Of a DNA stretch of 64,000 nucleotides, positions 9,267-20,089 are shown piece after piece. This DNA comes from Seiridium cupressi (taxonomy: Eukaryota > Ascomycota > Sordariomycetes > Amphisphaeriales > Sporocadaceae). Numbering within the stretch: position 1 is the stretch's first letter; each line of letters begins with the position of its first letter. The stretch spans positions 1 through 64,000 of the forward strand of contig JARVKI010000113.1 in assembly GCA_036674765.1 (NCBI GenBank). The letters run 5' to 3'. Below the pieces are notes generated by a model. It ran no database searches. It saw only the letters and a list, made by a program, of their open reading frames with translations, and was not told where the DNA came from. The position numbers and the translations under genes were made by a program.

Positions 9267-11745
9267 CCTGTGCGTGTACAGGTGTAGTCGAGCTTGGAGC
9301 TTGGAGCTTGAAATGCGAGTCGAATGGGCGCGGTCGACGAGCTTGGAGGCAGCTCTGGATCGGATCGTTCGGAATGGATTCTTGGTTAATGGACACTATC
9401 TGCCCATGGCAAGATTGACTATGAGAGAGACGGCAGAGATTTATCTCGATTATACAAAAAAGGACTGAATGTGTAGGGATGAGGATCCTGTCAGCAGAAA
9501 TGTTTGGCGGCAATTCAGCTTACTTAGCGGCTGAGCTGCAAGAACAGGCTGTGCCACGATCGGGACTCAGGACATCAAGGGGCGCTAAATCAGCCCTTTA
9601 CTTTCGTAATCCGTGATCCTGCGCAAGCCAAAATGTTCCTGTGGTCGGCCGAGTAAGCTCAAATGCATATACACAGAAGGGAAGTTGAGCGCCGTCGTGG
9701 TTTCTCTGAAGGCAGATGTTTCACTATCAGCTTGCATGTCGCAGCTTATCGGGTGTAGAAGTGCTGATCACTGCATTACATCATGCAGGGATCCAACAGC
9801 CAAACTGCGAGCCCCTGTCAGCTCGTTCCCGCTCATGAGTACCTAATGCAAGGAAGAAAGCAAAAGGGGAGAAAGAAAAAAGTAATAATAATAGAATCAG
9901 AAAAAGGGAAAAGAAAAAAATTTAACCCCCGACTTGGCAGCGGCCATGAAACAAAGTGTGCTCCTTCTACTCTGCAGAAAAAGTAGTAAGGTGCTCAATT
10001 TACAGCAGTTCAAACCCCCATCGACTACGCAGAGCGGCAATGAGGGAGTGGCCCATAAGTGCACATATTCAAGATGTATCCTATTTAGAAACACTACTAG
10101 GAACTATTCACGTCCTAAGAACTGTGTCGGAACATGCGTTTTGAGTCCGACGTAGCGGTAGCTTACCAAGCTACATACAATGTGCGATATCATGTTACTA
10201 GGAGCGTTGCAGACTCTGGGATCTGCCGTAGCTTCTAACTATTTCCTGAACTCAACTATGTTCGCTGTTTTATGCATATGGAAACCTTTCCATACATCTG
10301 ATAACTCATCTCAGCGTGCCTCGGTCATGATAAATCAGTGACAATCATTCCAAGCAAGTACCCTCTGAGACTAGGAAACCATCGAATTGAAACAACCCGA
10401 ATCTGTCACCATCCAGAAGCTCGGTCTTCACGGCAAAGCATATCTTATTGACCATATCATGGCGAGGAAGGGGGCAGAATATATCATAGACCAAAACTTA
10501 GGAGATGGTCTATAACTTCGATGATCGAATTAAGGCCCCAGGGGCTTCAGCAGTATCAGACATGGCTGCCCAGGACATTGCCAAAGGCATTTGTTCAATG
10601 AGGAACTTGGGAAAATGGCAATTGCTTTCACTGGAATGGAGAATATGCTCCGTCATGGTTCAACCCCCAAATCTTGACACGAACTTTCAGAGCTTGGATT
10701 CAATCGAGCTCTACTATGGCATCCCGTAAGCATGATCCGGTGCCATTTCTTATGATCTGTTCCAAGCGCATCCCCTTCGTAATTTGACCGTGCGAAATGG
10801 ATTTCCATGCCGAGAAGTCCTAACGCAGCTGTTTCAAGAAGTTATTTATTGATCGACATCTTCGGAGAGGGCTCACATGGAGTATAATTCAGTGTTGAAT
10901 ACGAATACGAGATATTATATAGGCGGGTATTGCTGCATGCTTAGCCTAGTCATGAAGTCGCCTCTGTTTATCCCGATTTTTTTCAGCCCTGTTTATATAT
11001 ATATATTTTTTATCTGTTGTAGAGATTTAGTTTAGGCAAATATACAATTCTTAATCCCATTGATATCTGTCATAAGCAGGATTCACGATAAACTAGGTGC
11101 TATTATCTGAGAATAAGACGTTGTTTACACGGTTTTCTATAGAGAACATCCTGAAGCCAGAATCCGCGCCAGACGTATCTCTTGCCCTGGCGTACACCTC
11201 TAGGCTCCAGCCTAAAGCCGAAGGCATATTGGTATAGCATAGATAAGTCTATGTAGACTGCGACTCCATTGAAGCCCAAAAAGCCACGGGAAGCTTTGGT
11301 GTAAGTGCAGCTTTTGCGCGAGGCACACCGCAAGCCTAGAAACAGGCCAACAATGCAGGCTTAGATCAAACCCTCCAGCTGGCTTGGTGTGAACGTGCTG
11401 TTGAACGATTTCGTGCGTTTACATTACTGGTGGGGAGTATTTGGTGTTGGCAAGTCATTCGACCAACAGGGATTTGTGTCTGGCTCTAGCACGATCGTCT
11501 ATACCGTACCTAATCTGGCAATGCACAAGAAAGCGGACGTCCCAATGAACGGTGCGAATAAGCTGACCTTGACAGAGTCCCAAAAATGCAAAGCGGATCT
11601 GTGACAAGAACCCCACCGACAGATGCTACCAGGAGGATGTTGGCATGTAATCTCTATGCTTGTAGGGAAAAGTGAGTTTTCTTTGCAAGAGTTCTCACTG
11701 GTCGGATGATTAGAGGCACGATGAGCGACGTAAAACGTTCGATGC
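9267..11745. other. gene-poor intergenic region between TVP38 and CYP51
   Basis: This 2.5 kb holds no supported gene. It becomes AT-rich with (TA)n and poly-T runs at 10975-11010. A short open frame at 11103-11333 on the minus strand has composition closer to coding DNA (GFLGFNGVAVYIDLS, YAFGFRLEPRG) but belongs to no family I recognise and is bounded by stops; it may be a gene or transposon relic. The plus-strand frame at 10505-10729 is likewise unassigned. No terminal inverted repeats were found here by eye. Confidence 0.45.
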
Positions 11746-11783
11746 ATGTCAGGTACTCAGGAACCGTGTGGGGTCAAAGAGCG

Positions 11784-11871
11784 CCAATACGAATACGCCG
11801 ACCAATCAGCGCAACCCGAGACCCCTAAATCGCATTGCTCAATCAGAAAGCGGCGTCAACAAATTTCCAAT
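11784..11871 (+). promoter_or_regulatory. cluster of three CCAAT boxes upstream of CYP51
   Basis: CCAAT pentamers occur on the plus strand at 11784-11788, 11802-11806 (CCAATCA) and 11867-11871, about 160-250 bases before the CYP51 ATG. In Aspergillus cyp51A the CCAAT-binding complex and SrbA act at adjoining sites, so this is a plausible sterol-responsive promoter region. I could not define a convincing SRE. Confidence 0.5.
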
Positions 11872-11930
11872 CGCCTCAAGACCAAGGCCAAGTCCAACAC
11901 CGGCTTCATACCGCCTCCGCAACACCGCGC

Positions 11931-11940
11931 TTTATTTAAG
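11931..11940 (+). promoter_or_regulatory. TATA-like element of CYP51
   Basis: TTTATTTAAG lies 91 bases upstream of the CYP51 start codon, directly downstream of the CCAAT cluster, in an otherwise GC-balanced promoter. Its position fits a TATA box with a leader of about 50-60 bases. Confidence 0.5.
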
Positions 11941-12030
11941 CCCCTCGGCCCCGACCTTGGACACTCACTTCTGGGGCACCCAGCTGGTACTTTGATTATT
12001 TGCATCCGCCGTAGACTGCAACTCGACATC

Positions 12031-13669
12031 ATGGGCATCTTCGAGGAGGTTGCTGGGCCTGTCGCCCAGCGGCTATCCCACCTTTCCACCGTGTCGCAGG
12101 TCGGTGTTATCGCCGCCACCCTTCTCTCCCTCGCCGTCTTCACCCACATCGCCAAGCAAATACTGTTCAAGAACCCCCATGAGCCCCCCATGGTCTTCTC
12201 GTGGTTCCCCGTCGTGGGGAGCACCGTCACATACGGCATGGACCCTCCAAGGTTCTTCCACGAGAACAGGGCAAAGTACGGCGACATCTTCACCTTCATT
12301 CTGCTCGGCAAGAAAACCACAGTCTACGTCGGCACACAAGGCAATGACTTTATTCTCAACGGAAAGCTCAAGGACGTCTCCGCCGAGGACATCTACTCGG
12401 TCCTGACCACTCCCGTCTTCGGTAAGGACGTGGTCTATGACTGCCCCAACGCCAAGCTCATGGAGCAGAAGAAGGTCCGTTGCTCCCAGCTCCCTCGTCT
12501 AACCCAGCCAATTCTAACCAAGTGTGATTCAGTTCATGAAGGTCGCCCTCACCACGCAAGCCTTCCAGTCCTATGTGCCCATCATCGCCGACGAGGTTTC
12601 GAGCTACTTCAAGAAGAGCGCCGATTTCAAGGGCAAGTCGGGCGTTGTAAACATCCCTCCCAAGATGGCCCAGCTCACCATTTTCACCGCATCCCACTCG
12701 CTGCAGGGCAAGGAGATTCGCGACAAGTTTGACGAGTCATTGGCCGATCTGTACCATGATCTTGACATGGGTTTCAGCGCCATCAACTTCATGCTTCATT
12801 GGGCCCCCCTTCCCTGGAACAACAAGCGCGACCACGCTCAGCAGACCATTGCCAAGATCTACACGGACACCATGCAGGAGCGACGTGCTTCGGGCAAGAC
12901 CGACGGCGAGGACATGATGAGCCATCTCATGAGATCGACGTACAAGAACGGCACCCCGGTCCCTGATCACGAGATTGCTCACATGATGATCGCCCTCCTC
13001 ATGGCTGGCCAGCATTCTTCGTCCTCGACCAGCTCCTGGATCATGCTTCGTCTCGCTTCTCGCCCTGATATCCTGGAGGATTTGTACCGCGAGCAGGTTG
13101 AGAATCTGGGCGCTGACCTGCCGCCGCTGAAGTATGAGGACCTGGCCAAGCTGCCCCTGAATCAGAATATCATCAAGGAAACTCTCCGATTGAACGCCCC
13201 CATCCACTCTATCATGCGCGCAGTCAAGCAGCCTATGCCAGTACCAGGCACCAAGTACGTCATTCCCACCGACCATGTGCTCCTCGCGGCAGCTGGTGTA
13301 TCGGCCACGGACCCAGCATACTTCCCCGAGCCCGACCTGTGGGAACCTCACCGATGGGATGCGGAACACCACCTTGCGCCACGGATCGCCAAGAACGAGG
13401 CCGAGGAGGAGGAGACGATTGATTACGGATACGGCCTCGTCAGCAAGGGCTCCGCATCGCCGTACCTACCATTCGGCGCCGGCAGGCATCGATGCATCGG
13501 CGAGCATTTCGCCAACGTTCAACTTCAGACCATTGTTGCCATGGTTGTTCGTATGTTCAAGCTAAGGAACACGGACGGCAGCAACAACGTAGCCGGAACC
13601 GACTACCAGTCGCTTTTCTCTAGACCTCTTGAGCCCGCCAACATTTCTTGGGAGAAGAGGGATTGGTAG
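12031..13669 (+). CDS. cyp51: sterol 14-alpha-demethylase, cytochrome P450 CYP51 family
   Basis: CYP51 removes the 14-alpha methyl group of lanosterol/eburicol in ergosterol synthesis at the ER and is the azole target. Exon 1 is 12031-12474 and exon 2 is 12533-13669; the 58 bp intron falls after LMEQKK, giving 526 residues. An N-terminal membrane anchor spans about 22-46. Visible P450 features are the CYP51 I-helix [12 protein letters not shown] (about 305), ETLR (about 364) and the haem-binding loop [12 protein letters not shown] with Cys469. Tyr136 in VVYDCPN, equivalent to the azole-contact Tyr136/137 of other fungi, is intact, as is the NFM motif. An unusual point is Val124 in [10 protein letters not shown], where the fungal CYP51s I know have Pro (YSPLTTPVFG). 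Many filamentous fungi carry A, B and C paralogues; I cannot say which this is. The gene-poor flank suggests that it may not be the only copy. Confidence 0.96.
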
Positions 13670-14155
13670 GCGTTTGGATCACGGCATTATGACTTTATTC
13701 CAAGCTTCCTGTATATACGTTCAGCGTTCGGTGACTTCCGCTTGTGGTATCGCAAGCATAGCCCAAACAGCCAAGGATAGAAGCACGACATTCACAGCAC
13801 TAGTTAATTGTAATGAAGAAAATATGAAACGAGGAACAGACTCAGAAACCGGCCGATCTGATTCATACTGTGAACCATGTTGCCGTTTATCTGGGATCCA
13901 AGTATAGATTGTTGGATTAGCTGCGTGCCAAGGTATCGTAGTCGAGTGGCCCAGGCCAACAACGGCTTCTACTTTGTCAATTCAAAAATGAGATTGTGAG
14001 ACGAGCCCGCCAACAAACAATCGGGCTCTTATGAACAAGACTAGAAAGGTGGCCCGTTTAATATACACCAGTATGGATAATATTGGTCAAGAAGAATGTC
14101 GAACAGGTTGCTTGCTAGTGGTTCCCGCCACACGCAACGTGGCTTATTTGTGGCT
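13670..14155. other. CYP51 3' region and intergenic DNA
   Basis: No supported gene is present. It contains the CYP51 3' untranslated region and unassigned sequence up to an AT-rich block. Confidence 0.4.
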
Positions 14156-14325
14156 GTGCTAAAACTATGACCATTACATTTAATTTTAGTTTCATAGATT
14201 CTTAAATAAATAAGTATTTTAATATGTTAGAGTTATGCTTTTTATAGCAAATAACGCGTTAATATAAAGTTTATCTTTAATATTTAGTTAAATATAATTG
14301 ATATAGATAGGTATATTGCAAGCAT
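14156..14325. other. AT-rich island upstream of the DUF3074 gene
   Basis: About 170 bases are dominated by A and T (TTTAATTTTAG, AAATAAATAAG, TTAATATAAAG) between GC-balanced flanks, ending about 125 bases before the DUF3074 ATG. No inverted ends or target duplication were found, unlike the AT-rich element near 24.6 kb. It may be a decayed repeat or a nucleosome-poor promoter segment. Confidence 0.55.
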
Positions 14326-14449
14326 CGAAGTTGGGTAAGAACCGACAACCTCCTCCGAGTATAGCGCTGGAGCGCCCGGAAACTTTCTATACAAACGACT
14401 CAACATACTCGCACCAGCTGAGTCCCAGTGTCGCAGACGACGAATCAAA

Positions 14450-15406
14450 ATGTCACCACCTCTCATTCGCCTCTCGGGCATTCCACTTGCCCAGCTCCCC
14501 TCCCCCACAGCGAGCCCAGATGCCCTTTCCACATTTGTGCTCACCATCCTGCGCGAAGCGCTTCCCTTCATTGACAGCGCCTCGCCCACGTCCGGGTCGC
14601 CCGTAGACCCACAGCTCTGGAAGCACAAGGGCGACAAGACATCTCCCGACTCGGCCGCCAAGGTCGAGGCCTGGGAGCGCGTCTGCCAGCCCGCCGGCAC
14701 CGCCGAGAAGGAGACCTGGGCGCTGCGCAAGAGCGTGCACGAGGACAGGGCCGAGAAGGGCACCGCGAGCTGGGCCGAGTTTGAGCGCTGCTTCCGGGAC
14801 GAGCACGCCGAGGCCGAGGACGCCTTCACGCCCAACGTGCTGGCGACGCACGAGGCGCTGGCGTGGGACTGCGCGGGAATCCCCCCGGCCCAGGAAGGCG
14901 GCCAGACGTGGGGCGATTTCCGGCTGAGGGTCGAGGAGATGCGGCACAAGATCGGCAAGCCGCTCAAGGACCGCACGTTCCCCGTGCTGCAGTTGACCGC
15001 GGGCGTGGAGGGCGGGCACGAGTTCGTCGTGGTCAGCATCCCGGTGCCCGATTTCGGGTCGAGCGAGAGCAGCAAGCTGGCGAGGGAGAAGACGGCCCAG
15101 GTTGCCCACTACGTCAGCGTCGAGCGCATCAGGAAGCTGGCGGATGGTAAGATCGAGTGGCTGATGGCCACGGCGAGCGATGCGGGCGGCGTACTCCCAC
15201 AGTTCGTGCAGAACTTGGCCATGCCGGGCGTCGTCTGGAAGGACGTCCCGCTTTTCTTGGCCTGGATCGCGAAGGAGAGGCAGGAGAGGGATGTCGCGAG
15301 AGATGGCGTGTTCGATAAAGGGCGCCAGAGGCAGGCACAGGAGCCAGCCGGTCCTGCAACCGCTTCTGCTGCGGACCCGGAGCCTTTGCACTCCTCGGCA
15401 CCCTAA
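14450..15406 (+). CDS. DUF3074 (START-like fold) protein
   Basis: A single exon encodes 318 residues from ATG 14450 in a TCAAAATGTC context. The fungal DUF3074 pattern is clear: WALRKSVHEDR followed by GTASWAEFERCFRDEHAE.E..FTP near residues 90-125, and IEWLMATASDAGGVLPQFVQ..AMPGVV.KDVPLFLAWI near 235-275. DUF3074 belongs to the START-like clan, whose members form a hydrophobic ligand cavity, so lipid or other hydrophobic ligand binding is an inference from fold only. There is no signal peptide or membrane segment, so it is probably cytosolic. The coding DNA is strongly GC-biased at third positions, so long antisense frames lie over it. It lies between CYP51 and the Ofd1 homologue, transcribed in the same direction as CYP51. 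Confidence 0.92.
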   Translation: MSPPLIRLSGIPLAQLPSPTASPDALSTFVLTILREALPFIDSASPTSGSPVDPQLWKHKGDKTSPDSAAKVEAWERVCQPAGTAEKETWALRKSVHEDRAEKGTASWAEFERCFRDEHAEAEDAFTPNVLATHEALAWDCAGIPPAQEGGQTWGDFRLRVEEMRHKIGKPLKDRTFPVLQLTAGVEGGHEFVVVSIPVPDFGSSESSKLAREKTAQVAHYVSVERIRKLADGKIEWLMATASDAGGVLPQFVQNLAMPGVVWKDVPLFLAWIAKERQERDVARDGVFDKGRQRQAQEPAGPATASAADPEPLHSSAP

Positions 15407-15727
15407 GCGTCCTGGGCAGCATGGGAATATCGCCCACATTGGGAGTGTCTGCTTCAGTGCCCCTATTTCTTTTTGTTATGATACCAGAGTTCTATATCCC
15501 ATTCTTGAGGCAGTAATCGAGCCTAGTTAATTATGTCTTTATTTCACACAGACGTTCAATATATGTGGGTCTGGATAAAATGTGACTGTCAATCATGACG
15601 AGGGAGAATCAAGTTGGTCGCGAATTAGAACATTTTTCGAGCATTGTCAGTTTGTGATGGTAATTCGTTTCATTCGTTTCTATTCAGTATGATTGCGCTG
15701 GCTGGCTGGAGTAGACAAGGACTGTAC
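15407..15727. terminator. shared 3' region of DUF3074 (+) and Ofd1/Tpa1 (-) genes
   Basis: A convergent spacer of 321 bases contains no supported gene. It must contain both 3' ends. Confidence 0.4.
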
Positions 15728-17730
15728 CTAGTCGGAATCACTATCATTGCCACTCGAGGAGAACCCATTCCATTCCTCCTCCGTGTCCTCGGCCAAGAGT
15801 TTAGCATTTTCATCCATCTCACCCTCCTCCTCCTCCTCATCGTCTTGTTCTTCAATGTCAAAGGTGCCACAGATATCCCAGCGGTCGCCAGGCGCCTTGC
15901 GGCTCACGTATTTGACGAATTTCAGCGTGCCGCTATCTCGCAAGACAATGGTCAACTTGTTCCATGCTGCAGCTTGGAAAAATAGGATATTGTCGTCATC
16001 GCCACTGGACTTGTAAATGGCGGCATCCTCAGCAGAGTCATCATCGCCAGCCATGTATACTTCGTGGCCACCGACTTCCTCTGGCTCTTCGATGGACTCC
16101 TCTTTAGCATTTGCTTTGCTCTTACCCTTGACCTTGCCTTTGCCGGTCGTTTGAGGTTCTTTCTCCTCCTCCTCTTCATCTTCAGCATCTTCGTCGCCCC
16201 AGCCTGAGGTAGGTGTGATGCCCAAGTTGAGCTCGAGACGCGGCTTGCCTTCATGGCCTGTAGCAAGTGTGTAGTCCTTGCCCTTGCGGAACCGTCGCGC
16301 AATGATATCGTGGCTCTCAACCACGCTGCTTGTGGCCAGTTGCAACCATTTGCGGAATTGCGGACTTGGCAGAAACACATCTAGCAATTCCCTGATTGGG
16401 GATTCTCCCTTCTTCGTAGTGTTCCCATTTTGGACTGCCTCGTTCGATTGCATGAACAGGTAGCGTTGCTTATGTGGAGGCTTGGCAACTTTCCAGATCC
16501 CCTTCTCGATCTCAGCTGTCGATTCGGGAAGAGCCTTGCCGTCTTGCTGGCCGACGTGCTCGCGCAAGCGCTGTCCGAACCTCTTATTAAGTAGGTCTGG
16601 TAGTGTGATGCTTGATGCTTCGTCGAACTGTTCCTGTATCTGCTCCAGGGTATCCGGGGTAAGGTAGGTGGGCGCCATATACCTGAGCAGGAACTCTAGG
16701 TCTGCCTCCTCAAAGTCATCTGGAGAGCTAGCTTTCGGGTCCTTGACCTTGACAGCGGACGGTTTGGGCATGTCATACTGATCAGGATTGCCTTGCAATT
16801 GCATCAGACTGCTGTTCTTTGCATTTTCCTCCTCGGCACCCTTGACGTAGCCATCTTCGCCAACCTGTGGGATGTGGAACCATCCACTGATAGCCATCCG
16901 TACTCTGCCGCCCTCCTTTTTAAGCTGTTTCTTATTCTCAGCGTGGTACACCTCTTCGACATCATGGAAGCTTTCACCAGGCTGTACAGCAAAGAAGCTC
17001 AGTTGATTCCAAGCGGGCGGGATGATTTTGGAGACATCCGCCTCTGGGGTCTTGGCCACCTTCCCGTCCTTGCCTTGTCTGTCCTGGACTGGGAATAGCC
17101 TCAATGCGCCACCCCATTCTGGTTTCCACGGAATGTCTGGGTCTGTGAGATATAAGATGTAGCTAACCCGCCGGCTACCGATGACGTCGTCATGGCACAG
17201 TAGGAAACACCCTGGTGTATAGACATTGATAGCCATATCGGTCTTCCTGCCACTCAGGGGACCACAGCCCGTGATATGGGCGACATAGTCTCGGAATTTC
17301 TGGGAGTACATGGCATCTCTGAGGGACAGCAGAGACGGCAGTTTTGAAAGAGCTTCATCACCCAGCCCGTCCAGGTTGGCCAGGTCTCCAGACTGGTGGA
17401 TCTTATAGATATCTGTCTCCTTGGGTGTGAAGGAGACATTGTCCTTGATCTCGTCCCGCACGGCGCGCAGCAGCTTGTCGTCGATCAATTCGTTGATGAC
17501 GCAATGCTTATAGGGCTCCGAGGCGGCGTATTGCTTTGTGAATGAGTCGAGGATGTCCTGGTTCAGGAGACCTTTGCGAAATCTCGATGCGACCTCGGTG
17601 TCGCTCAAGGCTGTAAGGAGAGGATCAGTCCCGAGTACCTGCAACCGCAGCAGCTAGCCGACTTACAGGGCTTGGACTTCTTCTTGCTGGGCTTTTGGCC
17701 TGCAGTCTGCACTTCTGCCTTGCGCTTCAT
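15728..17730 (-). CDS. Ofd1/Tpa1-type prolyl hydroxylase (2-oxoglutarate/Fe(II) oxygenase)
   Basis: Exon 1 is 17730-17667 (MKRKAEVQTAGQKPSKKKSK, a basic NLS-like N-terminus). Exon 2 is 17610-15728. The 56 bp intron has GTAAGT and TTACAG ends, giving 648 residues. The N-terminal double-stranded beta-helix domain carries the iron-binding HxD as CHDD (about residue 161), the distal His in SFHDVEEV, and the 2-oxoglutarate-binding Arg in GGRVRMAISGWFH. The C-terminal half matches the second, degenerate oxygenase-like domain of Tpa1/Ofd1. It contains an acidic stretch (EDEEEEEKE) followed by a Lys-rich run, and ends in another acidic segment. Known roles: Tpa1 and orthologues hydroxylate a proline of ribosomal protein uS12 (Rps23), and S. 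pombe Ofd1 promotes oxygen-dependent degradation of Sre1N. All catalytic residues are present, so activity is expected. Confidence 0.93.
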
Positions 17731-18644
17731 GTTGGCTGATCAATTGCGCTTGTCGACTGTGGTCGGAAGTAGGAAAGACGATTCCAGGTCCGGAGAAGGG
17801 GATATAACCAGGCTACAGCAACAGAGCCCTTTACTGAGAGTCGGCCGATCTTTGTTCAAATCTTTTCCAATCGAACGATGGCAGAATCATCCCCCACCAG
17901 CAACTCTAGTAAAGCTCTGGTGGGTCTTCACCGCCTAGCTTGACCACTAGCACCAGGAACCCCTACAACGGCTCAGCTTGCATGACGGGTGAAGCGCCCA
18001 CGGAATGAATACAATGTGCGTTGTTGGTCTGCTCACTAGACACGGGCGGTTGCGTGCAGGACTCAGTGCCAATGCCGCTGCAGCAATTTCATGCACAGCT
18101 GACGCTGTCTTTCCCTGTCCTCGGCGCTGTTGGGTGAGAGCAGACCTGGCAGGCCTGGTGCAGTCCTAACTTGGGCGGCTATGGCATCGACCATCCCCTA
18201 GAGCGCATTTGCTTGGAACAGCCAAATCAAGCTCGCAACGTCTGCTAAGCGCACTCGCGAAGCCGTTCCAGATTCTCGTTTTACTGTACTCCCAGCACGC
18301 GCATAAGGCTGTAAGTCTGTGTATGTCACTGACCAGTTTGCGACCTCCAGATGGGGATCTTATATGCAGTAGGTGTGTATATGTAGTATTGGCATTTTCT
18401 GTGTACTTCGTACTTTGTGTGCCTGTCTACGACCTAGGCCTCGGGAATGATACGATCATTTTCGTAAGACAAACGATGAAGGATGATTGGTGGCTCTTGC
18501 GAACCAGAACGCTTACACATACTAGAATTCTCTCGGGCTCATGTTGATGTCTTACACTCCTGTCTAATCTAGACTCGACCTTGAACTTCCCGCGCTGTGC
18601 AAGACAACGATGGTCGCACACATGTTTTATGTGCTCCTCACGTC
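17731..18644. other. promoter of Ofd1/Tpa1 and 3' flank of the aminotransferase gene
   Basis: This 0.9 kb interval holds no supported gene. Short frames on both strands have no recognisable motif. Confidence 0.45.
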
Positions 18645-20089
18645 CTAGCACTTTGAGATGACTCTATCAATAGCCTTGATAATACCCTCCACCTCATCAA
18701 CTGCCGGCTTGTAAGCAAAGTTTCGGATTCGACCATGTTGGTTGTTGCAATTTGACCTACCAGTATTGTAATGCACCATACTAATCCTGACGACACCATC
18801 AACACCAAGCCCTAACAGCTCATGGACCAACCGGTTCGAGTAGAAGCTTCCCCATCTGAACGCAAAATTGCTGACCTTCTCCACCTCCTCGACTAACTTC
18901 TGTGAATTCCACCCCTTGACCACAAAGCTCACCGTTGGCACCCTGACTGCCGGGTCACTACTAGTCTCCCCAATCACCGTGATGTCTTCCCTTTCATTCA
19001 GATATTCCAGGAGTGTTCGCTGGAGCGCTTCTTCATGTTTCCGAATGCCTTCCCAAGTCGCCGACTTCGAGCCCGGTCCCAGGTATTCCAAGATGACTGG
19101 GACGGTCTGGAGGAGCTCATACGAGCCGCCTGCAAACCCAATCTTCTCCTCGAGCGTCTCGCCTTTCTTGAAGAAATGTCCCAGGGACCGCATGGATTCT
19201 TGGGCCTCGCGCGAGGCGTAGAGCATGGAGATGTGCGGTCCGTATACCTTGTACCAGGAGTAGCTATAGAAGTCTACGCCGAGGTCTTTGAAATCTAGGG
19301 GACGATGTGGTGCGTAGGCTACACCGTCCACACAGAGAAGGGCACCGGGGATGGTGTGTACAGTTTCTGCGATGGCTTTGATGTCTGTGATGGTGCCTAG
19401 AATATTGCTAGTGTGAGTGCAAGTTACAAGGCGTGTTTTGGAAGTCAGCAGCGTCTTGAGGTCCTCCGGCAGCAACTTTGGGTTGTTGGACTTGGAAGGC
19501 ATCCACCACTTGAGTGTCAATTTGTGGCGAGCGGCGAGATCGAGCCAAGGGGCTATATTGGCTTCGTGGTCGATGCTCGAAAGGATTATCTCCTCCCCTT
19601 CTTTGAATTGCAGGGAGTAGGAGAGGTTGCGGTACAGCTGCGTTGTTGCCGATCCAAAAACTAGCCTGGGTCAGCCCACGTACTCGTCACGAGGAATTAG
19701 ACGAGATCTTATATCGCTCTCGGACAACAGTCGTTGACTTCTCGAGCCTCGATCCCGGGGTCGTGGGCCGGGATTTACATGAATATACTCACCAATCTCG
19801 TCCTCCTGTGCATTCACAAATTTGGCGGCGGCAGTAAAGCCTTCACTGTATTGTCGAGTCGAAGCCTTCCCGATCCTGTATGATGCGCCAAGTTGAACGT
19901 TGTTGGTAGTGAGATACTTATGTATGCTATTCTTCCGTGAGCTGGCTGCCTTTCAGAAGAGCAAAGGACTACGCACGAGTCGATCACAGTCCCCAATGTT
20001 TGGCTTCCACCAGCGTTATCGAAGAATACCTGGTCCTGTTGTAGCGCCGGGAACTGTGCCCGGGCGCTTGAGACATCGAAGGAAGCCAT
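18645..20089 (-). CDS. PLP-dependent class V aminotransferase, cysteine-desulfurase-like (VC1184-type)
   Basis: Four exons (20089-19977, 19926-19793, 19660-18761, 18700-18645) are joined by introns of 50, 132 and 60 bp, each with GT..AG ends and correct phase; the product is 400 residues. N-terminal VFFDNAGGSQTLGTV is typical of the cysteine desulfurase-like subfamily that includes bacterial VC1184. SSIDHEANIAPW, VDGVAYAPHRPLD and SYSWYKVYGPH follow; the Lys in SWYKVYGPH (about residue 220) is the PLP Schiff-base lysine. RISMVHYNT and DEVEGIIKAI are reconstituted across the last intron, which supports that splice. Members of this subfamily lack a firmly known substrate; isopenicillin-N-epimerase-like or C-S lyase activity is possible. 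No mitochondrial presequence is visible, arguing against a role as the main Nfs1. Confidence 0.9.

Noticed and set aside
11103..11333. Possible gene on the minus strand upstream of CYP51
   Set aside because: Composition is coding-like but there is no family, no plausible start or splice partners; kept only as a note in the region entry.
14325..14380. Segment resembling part of a 5S rRNA or tRNA-derived SINE (GTTGGGTAAGAACCGAC)
   Set aside because: Similarity is limited to a few bases; no complete internal promoter or full-length RNA could be aligned.
14453..15439. Minus-strand ORF of 328 codons
   Set aside because: It lies antisense to the DUF3074 gene. High GC at third positions removes stops from this frame; its translation is Arg/Leu/Gly-rich with no domain.
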